Shown here: one piece after another, positions 52,617 through 61,164 of the stretch
Position numbering within the stretch: the stretch's first letter is position 1
Layout of the letters: each line of letters starts with the position of its first letter
Origin: Bradyrhizobium cenepequi
GTDB lineage: Bacteria; Pseudomonadota; Alphaproteobacteria; Rhizobiales; Xanthobacteraceae
Length of the DNA stretch: 64,000 bases
Direction of reading: 5' to 3'
NCBI RefSeq assembly: GCF_020329485.1
Contig: NZ_JAGKJI010000002.1
Location: forward strand, 124,001 to 188,000
Notes under the pieces: generated by a model
Database searches by the model: none
Told to the model about the DNA's origin: nothing
What the model saw: the letters and a program-made list of their open reading frames with translations, nothing else
Position numbers and translations under genes: made by a program

Positions 52617-53611
52617 CAACCGATCCGCGTCTTCAATTGCCTGATCACGTCAGGAATGGTGCGGCCTTCCGCGCGCGCGGTGTAGGTCAGTGCCATGCGG
52701 TGCTTGAGCACGGGCTCCGCGAGATCCAGCACGTCGTCGATCGAGGGCGCGAGCCGTCCGTCGAGCAGGGCGCGGGCGCGGACGGCGAGCATCAAGGCCT
52801 GGCTGGCACGCGGGCCTGGTCCCCAGGCGATCAGCTTCTCGCCTTCGGGATTGGGCCGCGCGGCGCGCACCAGCGACAGGATGGCGTCGACGACGGAATC
52901 GCCGACCGGCAACCTTCGCACCAGCCGCTGTGCGCTGAGCAGGAGTTCCGCGTTCATGGCGGCCTTCGCCAGCGTTTCTTCGGCGCCGGTGGTCTCGAAC
53001 AAAATGCGCCGTTCGGCCTCACGGTCGGGATAATCGACGTCGATCTCCATCAGGAAGCGGTCGAGCTGCGCTTCGGGCAGGGGATAGGTGCCTTCCTGTT
53101 CCAGCGGGTTCTGCGTCGCCAGCACATGGAACGGCTTGGGAAGATCATGGCGCGCGCCCGCAACCGTGATGTGCTGCTCCTGCATGGCTTGCAGCAGCGC
53201 CGATTGGGTACGCGGGCTGGCGCGGTTGATCTCGTCGGCCATCAGAAGCTGCGCGAATACCGGACCTGCAATAAAGCGGAACGAACGCTTGCCGGCGCTG
53301 CTCTCGTCGAGCACCTCGGCGCCGAGGATGTCCGACGGCATCAGGTCCGGCGTGAACTGGATGCGTTTGCTATCGAGGCCGAGCGTGATGCCGAGCGTCT
53401 CCACGAGCTTCGTCTTGGCAAGGCCAGGAACCCCGATCAGCAGCGCATGTCCGCCGGACAGGATCGTCACCAGGGTGTTCTCGATCACCCGGTCCTGGCC
53501 GAAAATAACGGTCGAAATCGCCTCTTTCGCCGTACGGATCTGTCCAGCCACCTGCTCGGCCGAGCGGACGATCACGTCTTCCAGCTTTTCGACACTCTCT
53601 GCACCAGCCAT
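52616..53611 (-). CDS. MoxR-family AAA+ ATPase
   Basis: This 331-residue ATPase has a Walker A GVPGLAKT (60-67), Walker B LLMADEIN (122-129), sensor 1 ATQN (165-168) and the AAA_lid domain at the C-terminus. MoxR ATPases act as chaperones that activate or assemble vWA-containing partners, of which three follow in this operon. The ATG at 53609-53611 has AAGGAG seven bases upstream on the coding strand, so an upstream start at 53650 is rejected. It leads the operon. Confidence 0.92.
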   Translation of the reverse strand: MAGAESVEKLEDVIVRSAEQVAGQIRTAKEAISTVIFGQDRVIENTLVTILSGGHALLIGVPGLAKTKLVETLGITLGLDSKRIQFTPDLMPSDILGAEVLDESSAGKRSFRFIAGPVFAQLLMADEINRASPRTQSALLQAMQEQHITVAGARHDLPKPFHVLATQNPLEQEGTYPLPEAQLDRFLMEIDVDYPDREAERRILFETTGAEETLAKAAMNAELLLSAQRLVRRLPVGDSVVDAILSLVRAARPNPEGEKLIAWGPGPRASQALMLAVRARALLDGRLAPSIDDVLDLAEPVLKHRMALTYTARAEGRTIPDVIRQLKTRIG

Positions 53612-53831
53612 TCCGTGCTCCTTCTTGACGATGCAACCTCGCGTCGTCACGTCATCGGCCCCATGCTAAGCATAAGTGAAGGCCATGTATTCGTTGAATT
53701 AAACTATCCCCACCTTAACGGGTTTTCAGGGTATGAACGCCATCACGATGTGGCGAGAACCGCATCCCGCGCACATCTGGGGTACGTGCACCAATCGTGC
53801 CAGATTAAGGCCCTCAACCTTAAGGCAAACC

Positions 53832-54446
53832 ATGGCGAACGAAGGGCAAATAAGCCGTCAGGGCCTGGAAGGGCTGACCGCCGCGGCCACCAATGCCGCG
53901 AACACAAAATCCGCCGGAGGCAAGGGTCTTCCCCCCGTGCATTTATGGAATCCGCCATTCTGCGGCGATCTCGACATGCGAATCGCCAGCGACGGTACAT
54001 GGTACTACATGGGAACACCGATCGGCCGGCCGGCACTGGTGCGCCTGTTCTCTACCATCCTGAAACGGGAGGACGGCAAGTACTTCCTGGTGACTCCGGT
54101 GGAGAAGGTCGGCATCCGCGTCGATGATGCGCCGTTTCTTGCGGTCGAGATGCAAAAGGACAAGGACACGCGCGGGCGGCTGCTCAGGTTCCGTACCAAT
54201 GTCGACGACTGGGTTGATTGCGACGCCGCCCACGCCCTTCGTTTCGAGCCGGCCGATGATGGCGGGCTCACGCCATATCTGCATGTCCGCGCCGATCTCT
54301 GGGCCAAAGTCACCCGTCCGCTCTACTACGATCTTGTTGACATGGGGGAAGAGCGGATGGTCGATGGTCATCCGATGTTCGGAATCGAATCTGGCGGCGC
54401 GTTCTTTGCGATGGCGGACGCGAAAGAGGTGAGGGACGCGCTTTGA
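53832..54446 (+). CDS. DUF1285 family protein
   Basis: This 204-residue soluble protein matches DUF1285 across about 40-200 (LWNPPFCGDLDMRIASDGTW, YFLVTPVEKVGIRVDDAPF). The family has a two-domain beta fold of unknown function. The ATG at 53832 has TAAGG seven bases upstream; an in-frame ATG at 53733 sits in the promoter region shared with moxR. It overlaps the CoA pyrophosphatase gene by four bases, so the two are coupled, though no functional link is known. Confidence 0.87.
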   Translation: MANEGQISRQGLEGLTAAATNAANTKSAGGKGLPPVHLWNPPFCGDLDMRIASDGTWYYMGTPIGRPALVRLFSTILKREDGKYFLVTPVEKVGIRVDDAPFLAVEMQKDKDTRGRLLRFRTNVDDWVDCDAAHALRFEPADDGGLTPYLHVRADLWAKVTRPLYYDLVDMGEERMVDGHPMFGIESGGAFFAMADAKEVRDAL

Positions 54447-55114
54447 ACGAGCCGATGCTGAAGACGGAGCCGGCGGCGATCAACTCGGCGGAGTTTTTCG
54501 CGCGCAGCCGCGCGCGGCTGAGTTTCGACGTCCCCCCCGGCCTGGTCGATCCCAACATCATTCCGAAGACCGGCGACTCCGGCAACGACCGCATGCTCGA
54601 GATCGTCGCGCGCGAACAGCCAGTGCGGCCGGCCGCGGTGCTGATCCCGGTGGTCGATCACGATGAGCCGACGGTGCTGCTGACGCAGCGCTCGGAGCAT
54701 CTGAGCAGCCATGCCGGCCAGATCTCGTTTCCCGGCGGCAAGATCGATGCGACGGATACCTCTCCGCTCGATGCCGCGCTGCGCGAGGCCGACGAGGAAG
54801 TCGGGCTCACGCGCGACTTCATCGAGCCGATCGGCTATCTCGATCTCTATGGCACCGCATTTGGTTTTCGCATCCTGCCGACGGTGGCGCGGGTGAAGCC
54901 CGGCTTCAAGCTCAAGATCAACGAGGGCGAGGTCGTCGACGCGTTCGAGGTGCCGCTTTCGTTCCTGATGAATCCGGCGAACCACCAGCTCCACAGCAAG
55001 GAATTTCGCGGCATCGAGCGCTCCTATTATGCGATGCCTTTTGCCGAGCGCTATATCTGGGGCGCCACAGCCGGGATCTTGCGCGTGTTGTACGAACGGA
55101 TCTACATGCCATGA
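54443..55114 (+). CDS. CoA pyrophosphatase (Nudix family, NudL-like)
   Basis: This 223-residue Nudix enzyme should cleave coenzyme A to 3',5'-ADP and phosphopantetheine. The CoA-specific upstream motif LLTQRSEHLSSHAGQISFPGG (about 79-99) runs directly into the Nudix box, whose catalytic READEE is at 114-119. The start is taken at a TTG (54443) overlapping the DUF1285 stop (TTGA); an ATG at 54455 is also possible. The gene after it overlaps by four bases, so this is one tight unit. Confidence 0.9.
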   Translation: MNEPMLKTEPAAINSAEFFARSRARLSFDVPPGLVDPNIIPKTGDSGNDRMLEIVAREQPVRPAAVLIPVVDHDEPTVLLTQRSEHLSSHAGQISFPGGKIDATDTSPLDAALREADEEVGLTRDFIEPIGYLDLYGTAFGFRILPTVARVKPGFKLKINEGEVVDAFEVPLSFLMNPANHQLHSKEFRGIERSYYAMPFAERYIWGATAGILRVLYERIYMP

Positions 55115-55374
55115 TCCGTCCGGTATTGACCGAGATCGGAATTTTCCTGATCCCTTTCGCGGTCTATGCCTTGTTCCTCATTGCAACGCGCTCCGGCGTC
55201 TTCGCGAAGTCTTCCTGGCCGCTGCCTTTGATCGCGAAACTGGCGCTGGGAGCGCTGCTCCTGGTCGTGGCCAGTTTCATGATGCTCGCGCACTTCTCGG
55301 GCGCGCCGCCGAATTCGACCTATATCCCTGCGCATATCGAGAATGGCAAGCTCGTGCCCGGAGCCGAGAAATGA
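55111..55374 (+). CDS. DUF6111 family membrane protein
   Basis: This 87-residue protein has two membrane spans (about 8-28 and 42-62) and a short hydrophilic tail (PPNSTYIPAHIENGKLVPG). It matches DUF6111, a family of unknown function that is regularly found between a CoA pyrophosphatase gene and a CCA-adding enzyme gene in this group. It overlaps both neighbours by four bases (ATGA). Confidence 0.8.
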   Translation: MIRPVLTEIGIFLIPFAVYALFLIATRSGVFAKSSWPLPLIAKLALGALLLVVASFMMLAHFSGAPPNSTYIPAHIENGKLVPGAEK

Positions 55375-56627
55375 CCCACGCACCCGCGCTTGAGCAGGCG
55401 CCATGGCTGAGATCGGGACCCACGGCGCGCGTGCTCGCGCTGCTCAATGCCGATGGTGAGGAAGCGCGCGTGGTCGGCGGTGCCGTGCGCAACGCGCTGT
55501 TGCACAGACCGATCGGCGACATCGATCTCGCGACTACGGCGCCGCCGGAGGAGGTGATGCGCCGCGCCAAGGTCGCCGGGATCAAGAGCGTGCCGACCGG
55601 CATCGAGCACGGCACGGTGACGCTGGTCGTCGACAAGCATCCGTTCGAGGTCACGACCCTGCGCGAGGATACCGAAACCTATGGCCGCAAGGCCAAGGTC
55701 GCGTTCGGCCGCGACTGGGCGCGCGATGCCGAGCGGCGCGATTTCACCATCAACGGCCTTTCGGTCGATGCCAAGGGCGTGGTGCACGACCATGTCGGCG
55801 GGCTCAACGATATCGCCGCTCGCCGCGTGCGCTTCATCGGCGATCCCGGTCAGCGCATCGCCGAAGACTATCTGCGCATCCTGCGCTTCTTCCGCATGCA
55901 TGCAGCTTACGGCGCCGGCGACCCCGATCGCGCCGGTTATCTCGCCTGCATCGCAGGCCGTGCCGGTTTGGCGCAGCTTTCGGCGGAGCGCGTGCGAATG
56001 GAAATGCTCAAGCTCGTGATCGCCGATGGCGCGGTGGTCGCGGTCACTGCGATGGCCGATGGCGGTCTCTTGCAGATGATCCTCGGCGGCGTCGGCTATA
56101 CCGGGCCGTTCGCAGCGATGATCGCGGCCGAGCGCGAGCTCGGCCTCGAGGCAAGTGCGGTCCGCCGGCTGGGCGCGCTCGCACTCGCCATCATCGAGGA
56201 CGCAAGGCGCGTGGCCGCAAAACTGCGGCTCACCAATGCGGAGGCGAAGGCGCTGGAAGCGATGGCGGATCGCTGGTGGCAGCTCGCCAGCATCGACGAA
56301 ACGTCGGCGCGCCGCTGGCTCTACCATCTCGGCGAGGCGGCCTATCTCGACCGGCTGATGCTCGCTTGGGCGCGGACGAGCGATAGCCACGACATCGGTC
56401 ATTGGCGCGAACTGGCGCGCCTGCCGCAGCGTTGGCAGGCGCCGAAATTTCCGCTGAAGGCGGCCGATTTCATTGCGCGCGGGATTGCCGAAGGGCCTGC
56501 GCTCGGCCATCTACTGACGCAGGCCGAGCAGGCTTGGCTTGCCGCGGAGTTTCCGCTCGACCGCACCGTGCTCTCGGCGATCGCCGATGAGACCGTCGCC
56601 CGTTTCACCCACGACAACCGATTGTGA
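55371..56627 (+). CDS. cca: CCA tRNA nucleotidyltransferase
   Basis: This 418-residue enzyme adds or repairs the 3' CCA of tRNA. The nucleotidyltransferase motif GGAVRNALLHRPIGDIDLAT carries the metal aspartates D50 and D52, followed by the ERRDFTINGL motif that recognises ATP and CTP, and the helical tRNA-binding region. It is of the class II type. The ATG at 55371 overlaps the DUF6111 stop. Some alphaproteobacterial relatives are poly(A) polymerases, but motifs and the length favour the CCA role. Confidence 0.92.
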   Translation: MTHAPALEQAPWLRSGPTARVLALLNADGEEARVVGGAVRNALLHRPIGDIDLATTAPPEEVMRRAKVAGIKSVPTGIEHGTVTLVVDKHPFEVTTLREDTETYGRKAKVAFGRDWARDAERRDFTINGLSVDAKGVVHDHVGGLNDIAARRVRFIGDPGQRIAEDYLRILRFFRMHAAYGAGDPDRAGYLACIAGRAGLAQLSAERVRMEMLKLVIADGAVVAVTAMADGGLLQMILGGVGYTGPFAAMIAAERELGLEASAVRRLGALALAIIEDARRVAAKLRLTNAEAKALEAMADRWWQLASIDETSARRWLYHLGEAAYLDRLMLAWARTSDSHDIGHWRELARLPQRWQAPKFPLKAADFIARGIAEGPALGHLLTQAEQAWLAAEFPLDRTVLSAIADETVARFTHDNRL

Positions 56628-56683
56628 TACCGCCGTGGTCACGGGCGGTATGGTGATGATCTGATCGGTGCTGACGCAACGTA

Positions 56684-56717
56684 GTAGCCCGGGTTGTGCT
56701 GCGCTCCACCCGGGATA
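56684..56717. repeat. Short derivative of the family C repeat
   Basis: tagcccgggttgtgctgcgc and ctccacccgggata give a short hairpin with agcccgggt against acccgggat. It resembles the ends of the copies at 5565 and 10738. Confidence 0.55.
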
Positions 56718-56795
56718 CAAGGTTGCTCACCTTCCCTGAGCGCCAAAACTTCGACGCCGCCCGGTTTTGCGAGCCAGGCCGCATCGCAGGCAGGC

Positions 56796-57062
56796 TTATG
56801 CGACCTTGCCCTTGCGGCGATCGTCTTCGTCCTCGTCGTTGTCTTCTTCCTCTTCCTCTTCCTCTTCCTCTTCCTCGTCGTCGTCCTCTTCCTCGTCATC
56901 GGGATTGGCGGCTTCGAGGACGGCGAGGGGAAGCGTTTCCCGAAACAGATCGCCGTCGATACCCATCCAAATGCACTCGACCGAGTCCTCGTTGACTTCG
57001 GCCACCGTAATCGGGTGCCCACCCGATTTCAGCATCACCACATCGCCTGGCTTCAGTTCCAT
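56796..57062 (-). CDS. YodC-like (DUF2158) protein with long acidic tail
   Basis: The first 45 residues of this 88-residue protein (KPGDVVMLKSGGHPITVAEV) match the DUF2158/YodC fold, a small beta-barrel of unknown function. Residues 54-84 are almost all Glu and Asp. The DNA for this tail contains five tandem TTCCTC units (56847-56876), so its length could vary by replication slippage. AAGGAAGGG precedes the ATG on the coding strand. It appears monocistronic. Confidence 0.8.
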   Translation of the reverse strand: MELKPGDVVMLKSGGHPITVAEVNEDSVECIWMGIDGDLFRETLPLAVLEAANPDDEEEDDDEEEEEEEEEEEDNDEDEDDRRKGKVA

Positions 57063-57118
57063 GGTTCACCCTTCCTTGATTGACGCGGGCAAGCTACAGA
57101 GCTGTCATGACAGTCCGA

Positions 57119-57916
57119 TCACGGACTACCGCCGCTATCGGATTTTGATGGGGATTGGTTGCGGGGCGAAGCGCAAGCGTCGTACCGATCCGCGCCGGGA
57201 AGCAATTCCGTCAGGGCACGGATGATCCGATCCGGCCTGACGATCGATCCCGCGGGAAGACCGTCGCTGTGCACGTCGATCCAGATAGAGTAGATGCCAA
57301 GCCGCTGCGGCGCCACGACTTCCCATTCCAGATTGTCGCCGATCATCCAGGTGTCCGGCGCGCTGACACCGAGCGCATCCATCGCGTGCCGATAGGCGCG
57401 CTCTTCCGGCTTGCCGAAGCCGTGCTCGCCTTCGATCTGGATGTGATCGAAGCGGTGCGACAGCGCGAAGCGCTCGATCTTGGCGCGCTGCATCAGCGCG
57501 GCGCCGTTGGTGACGAGCGCGAGCTTGATGCCGAGTGCCCGCAAGCCGTCTATCGCGTCGTGCGCGCCGGGAAAGACGAAGATGCTTTCCTCGCGAAACG
57601 TTGTGAACCGATCGGCGATCCGGATCGCGAGATCGTCTGAGAGGGACCGGTGGCCGCTCGCATGAAGCGCGGCCAAGCCGCCCCTGACAGTTTCGCGGCG
57701 CGCTTCATCGAGCTTCAGGCGCCAGATCGGCTCCGCCGTGGACCAGAATTTCCGAGCGAAAGCGAGGATCGCCGCTGCAACCACCGGCGGATCAAGCGGC
57801 GCCAATTCATCGGCGAATTCGGCCGCGATCGTGTTCCAGGCGATCTCGGGCCGGCCATAGGCCGACAGGATGGTGTCGTCCATGTCGATCAGCATGGCGC
57901 GGGGAAATTTGGTCAC
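57119..57916 (-). CDS. HAD family hydrolase
   Basis: This 265-residue haloacid dehalogenase-like phosphatase has motif I LIDMDDT (nucleophile D11, acid D13), motif II LVTNGA, motif III GFGKPE and motif IV MIGDNLEWEV, with a helical cap between I and II. It resembles YjjG-like nucleotidases or phosphoglycolate phosphatases. The GTG at 57914-57916 is chosen because the protein then begins just before motif I; an upstream ATG at 57976 lies inside hemF. It follows hemF by ten bases and may be cotranscribed. Substrate is unknown. Confidence 0.85.
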   Translation of the reverse strand: MTKFPRAMLIDMDDTILSAYGRPEIAWNTIAAEFADELAPLDPPVVAAAILAFARKFWSTAEPIWRLKLDEARRETVRGGLAALHASGHRSLSDDLAIRIADRFTTFREESIFVFPGAHDAIDGLRALGIKLALVTNGAALMQRAKIERFALSHRFDHIQIEGEHGFGKPEERAYRHAMDALGVSAPDTWMIGDNLEWEVVAPQRLGIYSIWIDVHSDGLPAGSIVRPDRIIRALTELLPGADRYDACASPRNQSPSKSDSGGSP

Positions 57917-57926
57917 GATGGCGATC

Positions 57927-58814
57927 TCACGGCCACTTCGCATGCGGCGGCATCGACGACAGGATCGAATCGACATTGCCGCCGGTCTTCAGGCCGAAAA
58001 TGGTGCCGCGGTCGTAGAGCAGATTGAACTCGACGTAGCGGCCGCGCCGGATCAGTTGCTCCTCGCGGTCGTCAGCGGTCCATGCCGTCGCAAAATTGCG
58101 CCGGACCAGTTCGGGATAGATCTTCAGGAACGCGCGGCCGACATCCTGGGTGAAGGCGAGGTCGGCGTCCCAGTCGCCGCTATCGTGCCAATCGTAGAAG
58201 ATGCCGCCGATGCCGCGCGCTTCCTTGCGATGCGGCAGGTAGAAATAGTCGTCGCACCATTTCTTGTATTTTTCGTAACTTGCGATCCGCACATGCGCAT
58301 CGCAGGCCGATTGCATCGCCGCATGGAAGGCGAGCGTATCCGGATCGCCCTGTGTGCGCCGCCGGTCCAGGACCGGTGTGAGGTCGGCGCCGCCGCCGAA
58401 CCAAGCCTTGGTGGTGACGACGAAGCGGGTGTTCATATGCACCGCCGGCACATTCGGATTGTGCAGATGCGCGATCAGCGAGATGCCCGAAGCCCAGAAC
58501 CGCGGATCATCCGCCGCGCCCGGGATCTGGGCGCGGAATTCGGGCGCGAACTCGCCATGCACGGTCGAGCAGTGCACGCCGACCTTCTCGAACAGGCGCC
58601 CGCGCATCATCGCCATCACGCCGCCACCACCGGGCTTGCCGGTGTGGTCGGTGCGTTCCCACGGCGTGCGCGCGAAGCGGCCGGCATCGCCGGGATAGAG
58701 CGAAGCAGGCGCGTCGTCCTCCAGCCGCTCGAAGGCTGCGCAGATATCGTCACGCAACACTTCAAACCATGTTCTTGCACGCGCCTTGCGCTGTTCGATG
58801 GCGGATTTTTCCAT
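57927..58814 (-). CDS. hemF: Oxygen-dependent coproporphyrinogen III oxidase
   Basis: This 295-residue enzyme converts coproporphyrinogen III to protoporphyrinogen IX with oxygen, in heme synthesis. The family signature [20 protein letters not shown] is intact, as are [10 protein letters not shown] and [16 protein letters not shown]. The ATG at 58812-58814 is chosen because homology begins at [10 protein letters not shown]; the longer frame overlaps queD. It lies four bases after queD on the same strand. The heme produced would serve the respiratory chain, including the bc1 complex encoded nearby. Confidence 0.93.
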   Translation of the reverse strand: MEKSAIEQRKARARTWFEVLRDDICAAFERLEDDAPASLYPGDAGRFARTPWERTDHTGKPGGGGVMAMMRGRLFEKVGVHCSTVHGEFAPEFRAQIPGAADDPRFWASGISLIAHLHNPNVPAVHMNTRFVVTTKAWFGGGADLTPVLDRRRTQGDPDTLAFHAAMQSACDAHVRIASYEKYKKWCDDYFYLPHRKEARGIGGIFYDWHDSGDWDADLAFTQDVGRAFLKIYPELVRRNFATAWTADDREEQLIRRGRYVEFNLLYDRGTIFGLKTGGNVDSILSSMPPHAKWP

Positions 58815-58818
58815 GACT

Positions 58819-59184
58819 TCAGGCTTCCGGTCCGAAATAGGTGCAGCTCTCATTGCAGCTGTCGCGGTGCACGCTGACGCGCGTGACCTTGCCCGCATGC
58901 TGCACCAGTTCGAAGATGAAGCGCGACAGGTTTTCGAGGGTGGGTTGTCCAAGCGCCTCGATCTTGTTGAGGAACTTATGGTCGAGCGTCTTCTGCGCCT
59001 CGGCCATCGAACGTTCGAGCAGGCCGAGGTCGAGCACCATGCCGGTTGCTGGGTCCGGCGTGCCGCGCACAGTCACTTCCGCGCGAAACGAATGGCCATG
59101 GATCTCCTCGCTGCTCGCGCCAAGCGTCGTTCCGGAGAGCGCATGCGCAGCCTCGAAGCGGAATGATTTCGTCAATTCCCACAT
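58819..59184 (-). CDS. queD: QueD-family 6-pyruvoyl/6-carboxy-tetrahydropterin synthase homolog
   Basis: This 121-residue T-fold protein should make 6-carboxy-tetrahydropterin in the queuosine pathway. The zinc histidines are present in FEAAHAL and IHGHSF. The catalytic cysteine four residues before HGH in E. coli QueD is serine here (ASSEEIHGH), and the C-terminal glutamate region reads [14 protein letters not shown]. It lies between queE and hemF. The adjacency to queE supports the QueD role despite the substitutions. Confidence 0.85.
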   Translation of the reverse strand: MWELTKSFRFEAAHALSGTTLGASSEEIHGHSFRAEVTVRGTPDPATGMVLDLGLLERSMAEAQKTLDHKFLNKIEALGQPTLENLSRFIFELVQHAGKVTRVSVHRDSCNESCTYFGPEA

Positions 59185-59200
59185 CCTGAAAGTCCAGCTC

Positions 59201-59833
59201 CTATCTGATACCCAGCGTTTTGTGCGTCTGCACGCTCAGCCGCCATTGCGGGTGTCGCAAGCAGTACGCGACAGCGCGCGCGGTGTTTTCAATCGCGTCA
59301 GGTCCGTCCATCGGCTGCAGCGAGAAGCGCTCGAAATCGAGATCGACGAAATCTTCCGGCGCGGCGTGCTCCTGAGGATAGACCAGCTTCAATTCGTTCC
59401 CTTTCCGTACCACGAGCTCCGCGCCGGCCTTCGGGCTGACGCAGACCCAATCCAGCCCGTCTGGCGGTGCAATCGTGCCATTGGTCTCGACGCCGATGGC
59501 AAAGCCGCGCGCATGCAGGGCCTCGATCAGTGCCGCATCGACCTGCAATAGCGGCTCGCCGCCGGTCAGCACGACATAGCGGCCGACATTATCGCCTGTC
59601 CATTGCTCGGCGATGATATCGGCGAGCGCTGCGGCGCTCGCATAGCGCCCGCCAAGCGTGCCATCGGTGCCGACAAAATCGGTGTCGCAGAATTGGCAGG
59701 TTGCGCTGGCGCGATCCTGCTCGCGGCCGCTCCACAGGTTGCAGCCGGCAAAGCGGCAGAACACCGAGGCGCGGCCGGCATGCGCGCCTTCGCCCTGCAA
59801 GGTCAGAAAAATCTCCTTGACCGCGTAGCTCAC
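59201..59833 (-). CDS. queE: 7-carboxy-7-deazaguanine synthase (radical SAM)
   Basis: This 210-residue radical SAM enzyme rearranges 6-carboxy-tetrahydropterin to 7-carboxy-7-deazaguanine. The iron-sulfur cysteines are C31, C46 and C49 in the C-x14-C-x2-C spacing typical of one QueE branch, with the glycine-rich VLTGGEPLLQ next. The start is a GTG at 59831-59833 with AAGGAG six bases upstream on the coding strand; it overlaps the trmL stop by four bases. It is 16 bases ahead of queD. QueC and QueF are not in the window. Confidence 0.92.
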   Translation of the reverse strand: MSYAVKEIFLTLQGEGAHAGRASVFCRFAGCNLWSGREQDRASATCQFCDTDFVGTDGTLGGRYASAAALADIIAEQWTGDNVGRYVVLTGGEPLLQVDAALIEALHARGFAIGVETNGTIAPPDGLDWVCVSPKAGAELVVRKGNELKLVYPQEHAAPEDFVDLDFERFSLQPMDGPDAIENTARAVAYCLRHPQWRLSVQTHKTLGIR

Positions 59834-60300
59834 GGAAACTCCTTCAGCTGCAGGCTGCGGGTCTGCCGCAAGGCCTCGCCAATCGCCATCGCTGCCGACA
59901 TCGCGACATTGAGCGAGCGCAAGGGCGGCTTGATCGGGATCGCCAGCCGCGCATCGGCCGCGGCCACCACCGCGTCGGTGACCCCTGCGGATTCGCGCCC
60001 GAATAACAGAATATCGGAAGCGGCATAGCGAAAATCGAGGTAGGAACCGGCAACCTTGGTCGTGAACAGAATCAGCCGATAGCCCGCCTCGCGACGCCAT
60101 TCTTCGAATTTCGTCCAGGAATCATGGCGCATCAACCGGACGTGGTCGAGATAGTCCATTCCCGCCCGGCGGAAATGCCGGTCGGAGGTCGGAAAGCCCG
60201 CCGGCTCGATGATATGGGCTGCTACATCCAGGCACGCGCACAGCCGCAGGATGGTGCCGGTGTTCTGGGGAATATCGGGCTGGAAGAGCGCGATCTGCAT
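59830..60300 (-). CDS. trmL: tRNA (cytidine/uridine-2'-O-)-methyltransferase TrmL
   Basis: This 156-residue SPOUT methyltransferase modifies the 2'-OH of nucleotide 34 in certain leucine tRNAs. The N-terminal FQPDIPQNTGTILRLCA and the C-terminal knot segment IKPPLRSLNVAMSAAMAI are diagnostic, with LLFGRESAG between. It leads the minus-strand unit trmL-queE-queD-hemF-HAD, most of whose members modify tRNA wobble positions or make heme. It is divergent from the bc1 operon. Confidence 0.92.
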   Translation of the reverse strand: MQIALFQPDIPQNTGTILRLCACLDVAAHIIEPAGFPTSDRHFRRAGMDYLDHVRLMRHDSWTKFEEWRREAGYRLILFTTKVAGSYLDFRYAASDILLFGRESAGVTDAVVAAADARLAIPIKPPLRSLNVAMSAAMAIGEALRQTRSLQLKEFP

Positions 60301-60574
60301 GGCCGTAGCGCTTGGTTAAGTCCCGACGAAATGTCTCAAGAAAACAACGTTCGTCGCTCATTTAGTGCATTGCACGCCTGCGAGCCGATAGCGGGCTTGC
60401 GCTCGTCCGGCAAGGGTGCCAATAGAACGATTCTGGACTGCCGTTCCGCCGTTAGGGAGGAGGGACGATGGTCTTCTGCCGCCGCGGGGGCCGCGGGCGC
60501 CGGCAGGCCTCCCGGTCGCAATGGGCGCCGCCGGGGCGGTTCCACCGGCTGCAGACAAGAAAGGGCTTGGAATC

Positions 60575-61105
60575 GTGACGACAGCGTCTTCGGCGGACCA
60601 TCCGACACGCCGTGATTTCCTTTTTGTTGCAACGGGTGCTGCTGCTGCAGTGGGTGCAGCGGCGACGGTCTGGCCATTCATCGATCAGATGAACCCGGAT
60701 GCGGCGACCATCGCCGCCGGTGCGCCGATCGAGGTCGATTTGACGCCGGTTGCCGAGGGTCAGGACATCAAGGTGTTCTGGCGCGGCAAGCCGATCTATA
60801 TCAGCCACCGCACCAAGAAGCAGATCGAGGAGGCGCGCAGCGTTCCGCTCGCGAGCCTGCCCGACCCGCAGACCGATGAGGCCCGCATCAAGTCCGGCCA
60901 TGAGCAATGGCTGGTCGTGGTCGGCATCTGCACCCATCTCGGCTGCATCCCGATCGCCCATGAGGGTAATTACGACGGCTTTTTCTGCCCCTGCCATGGT
61001 TCGCAATACGACACCTCCGGTCGTATCCGCCAGGGGCCCGCGCCCGCCAACCTGGCGGTGCCGCCGTATCAGTTCGTTTCCGATACCAAAATCCAGATCG
61101 GCTAA
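60575..61105 (+). CDS. fbcF: Ubiquinol-cytochrome c reductase Rieske iron-sulfur subunit
   Basis: This 176-residue subunit of the cytochrome bc1 complex carries the 2Fe-2S cluster that accepts electrons from ubiquinol. Ligands are C119 and H121 (CTHLGC) and C138 and H141 (CPCHGS), with C124 and C140 forming the disulfide. A twin-arginine motif RRDF at 12-15 precedes the membrane anchor (about 17-36). The GTG at 60575 gives a length and N-terminus matching the B. japonicum protein as I remember it; an ATG at 60521 is possible. fbcH follows 59 bases later. Confidence 0.93.
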   Translation: MTTASSADHPTRRDFLFVATGAAAAVGAAATVWPFIDQMNPDAATIAAGAPIEVDLTPVAEGQDIKVFWRGKPIYISHRTKKQIEEARSVPLASLPDPQTDEARIKSGHEQWLVVVGICTHLGCIPIAHEGNYDGFFCPCHGSQYDTSGRIRQGPAPANLAVPPYQFVSDTKIQIG

Positions 61106-61164
61106 GTTTCGGCGCTGCCGAGACTTTGACCGATTGCGTCGTCTTTCTTCTCAGGAACGCATCA

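Noticed and set aside
46301..53650. Plus-strand open frames of 392, 519 and 377 codons antisense to the MoxR operon
   Set aside because: They are reverse-strand images of the four operon genes; the operon genes have family matches and coupled starts.
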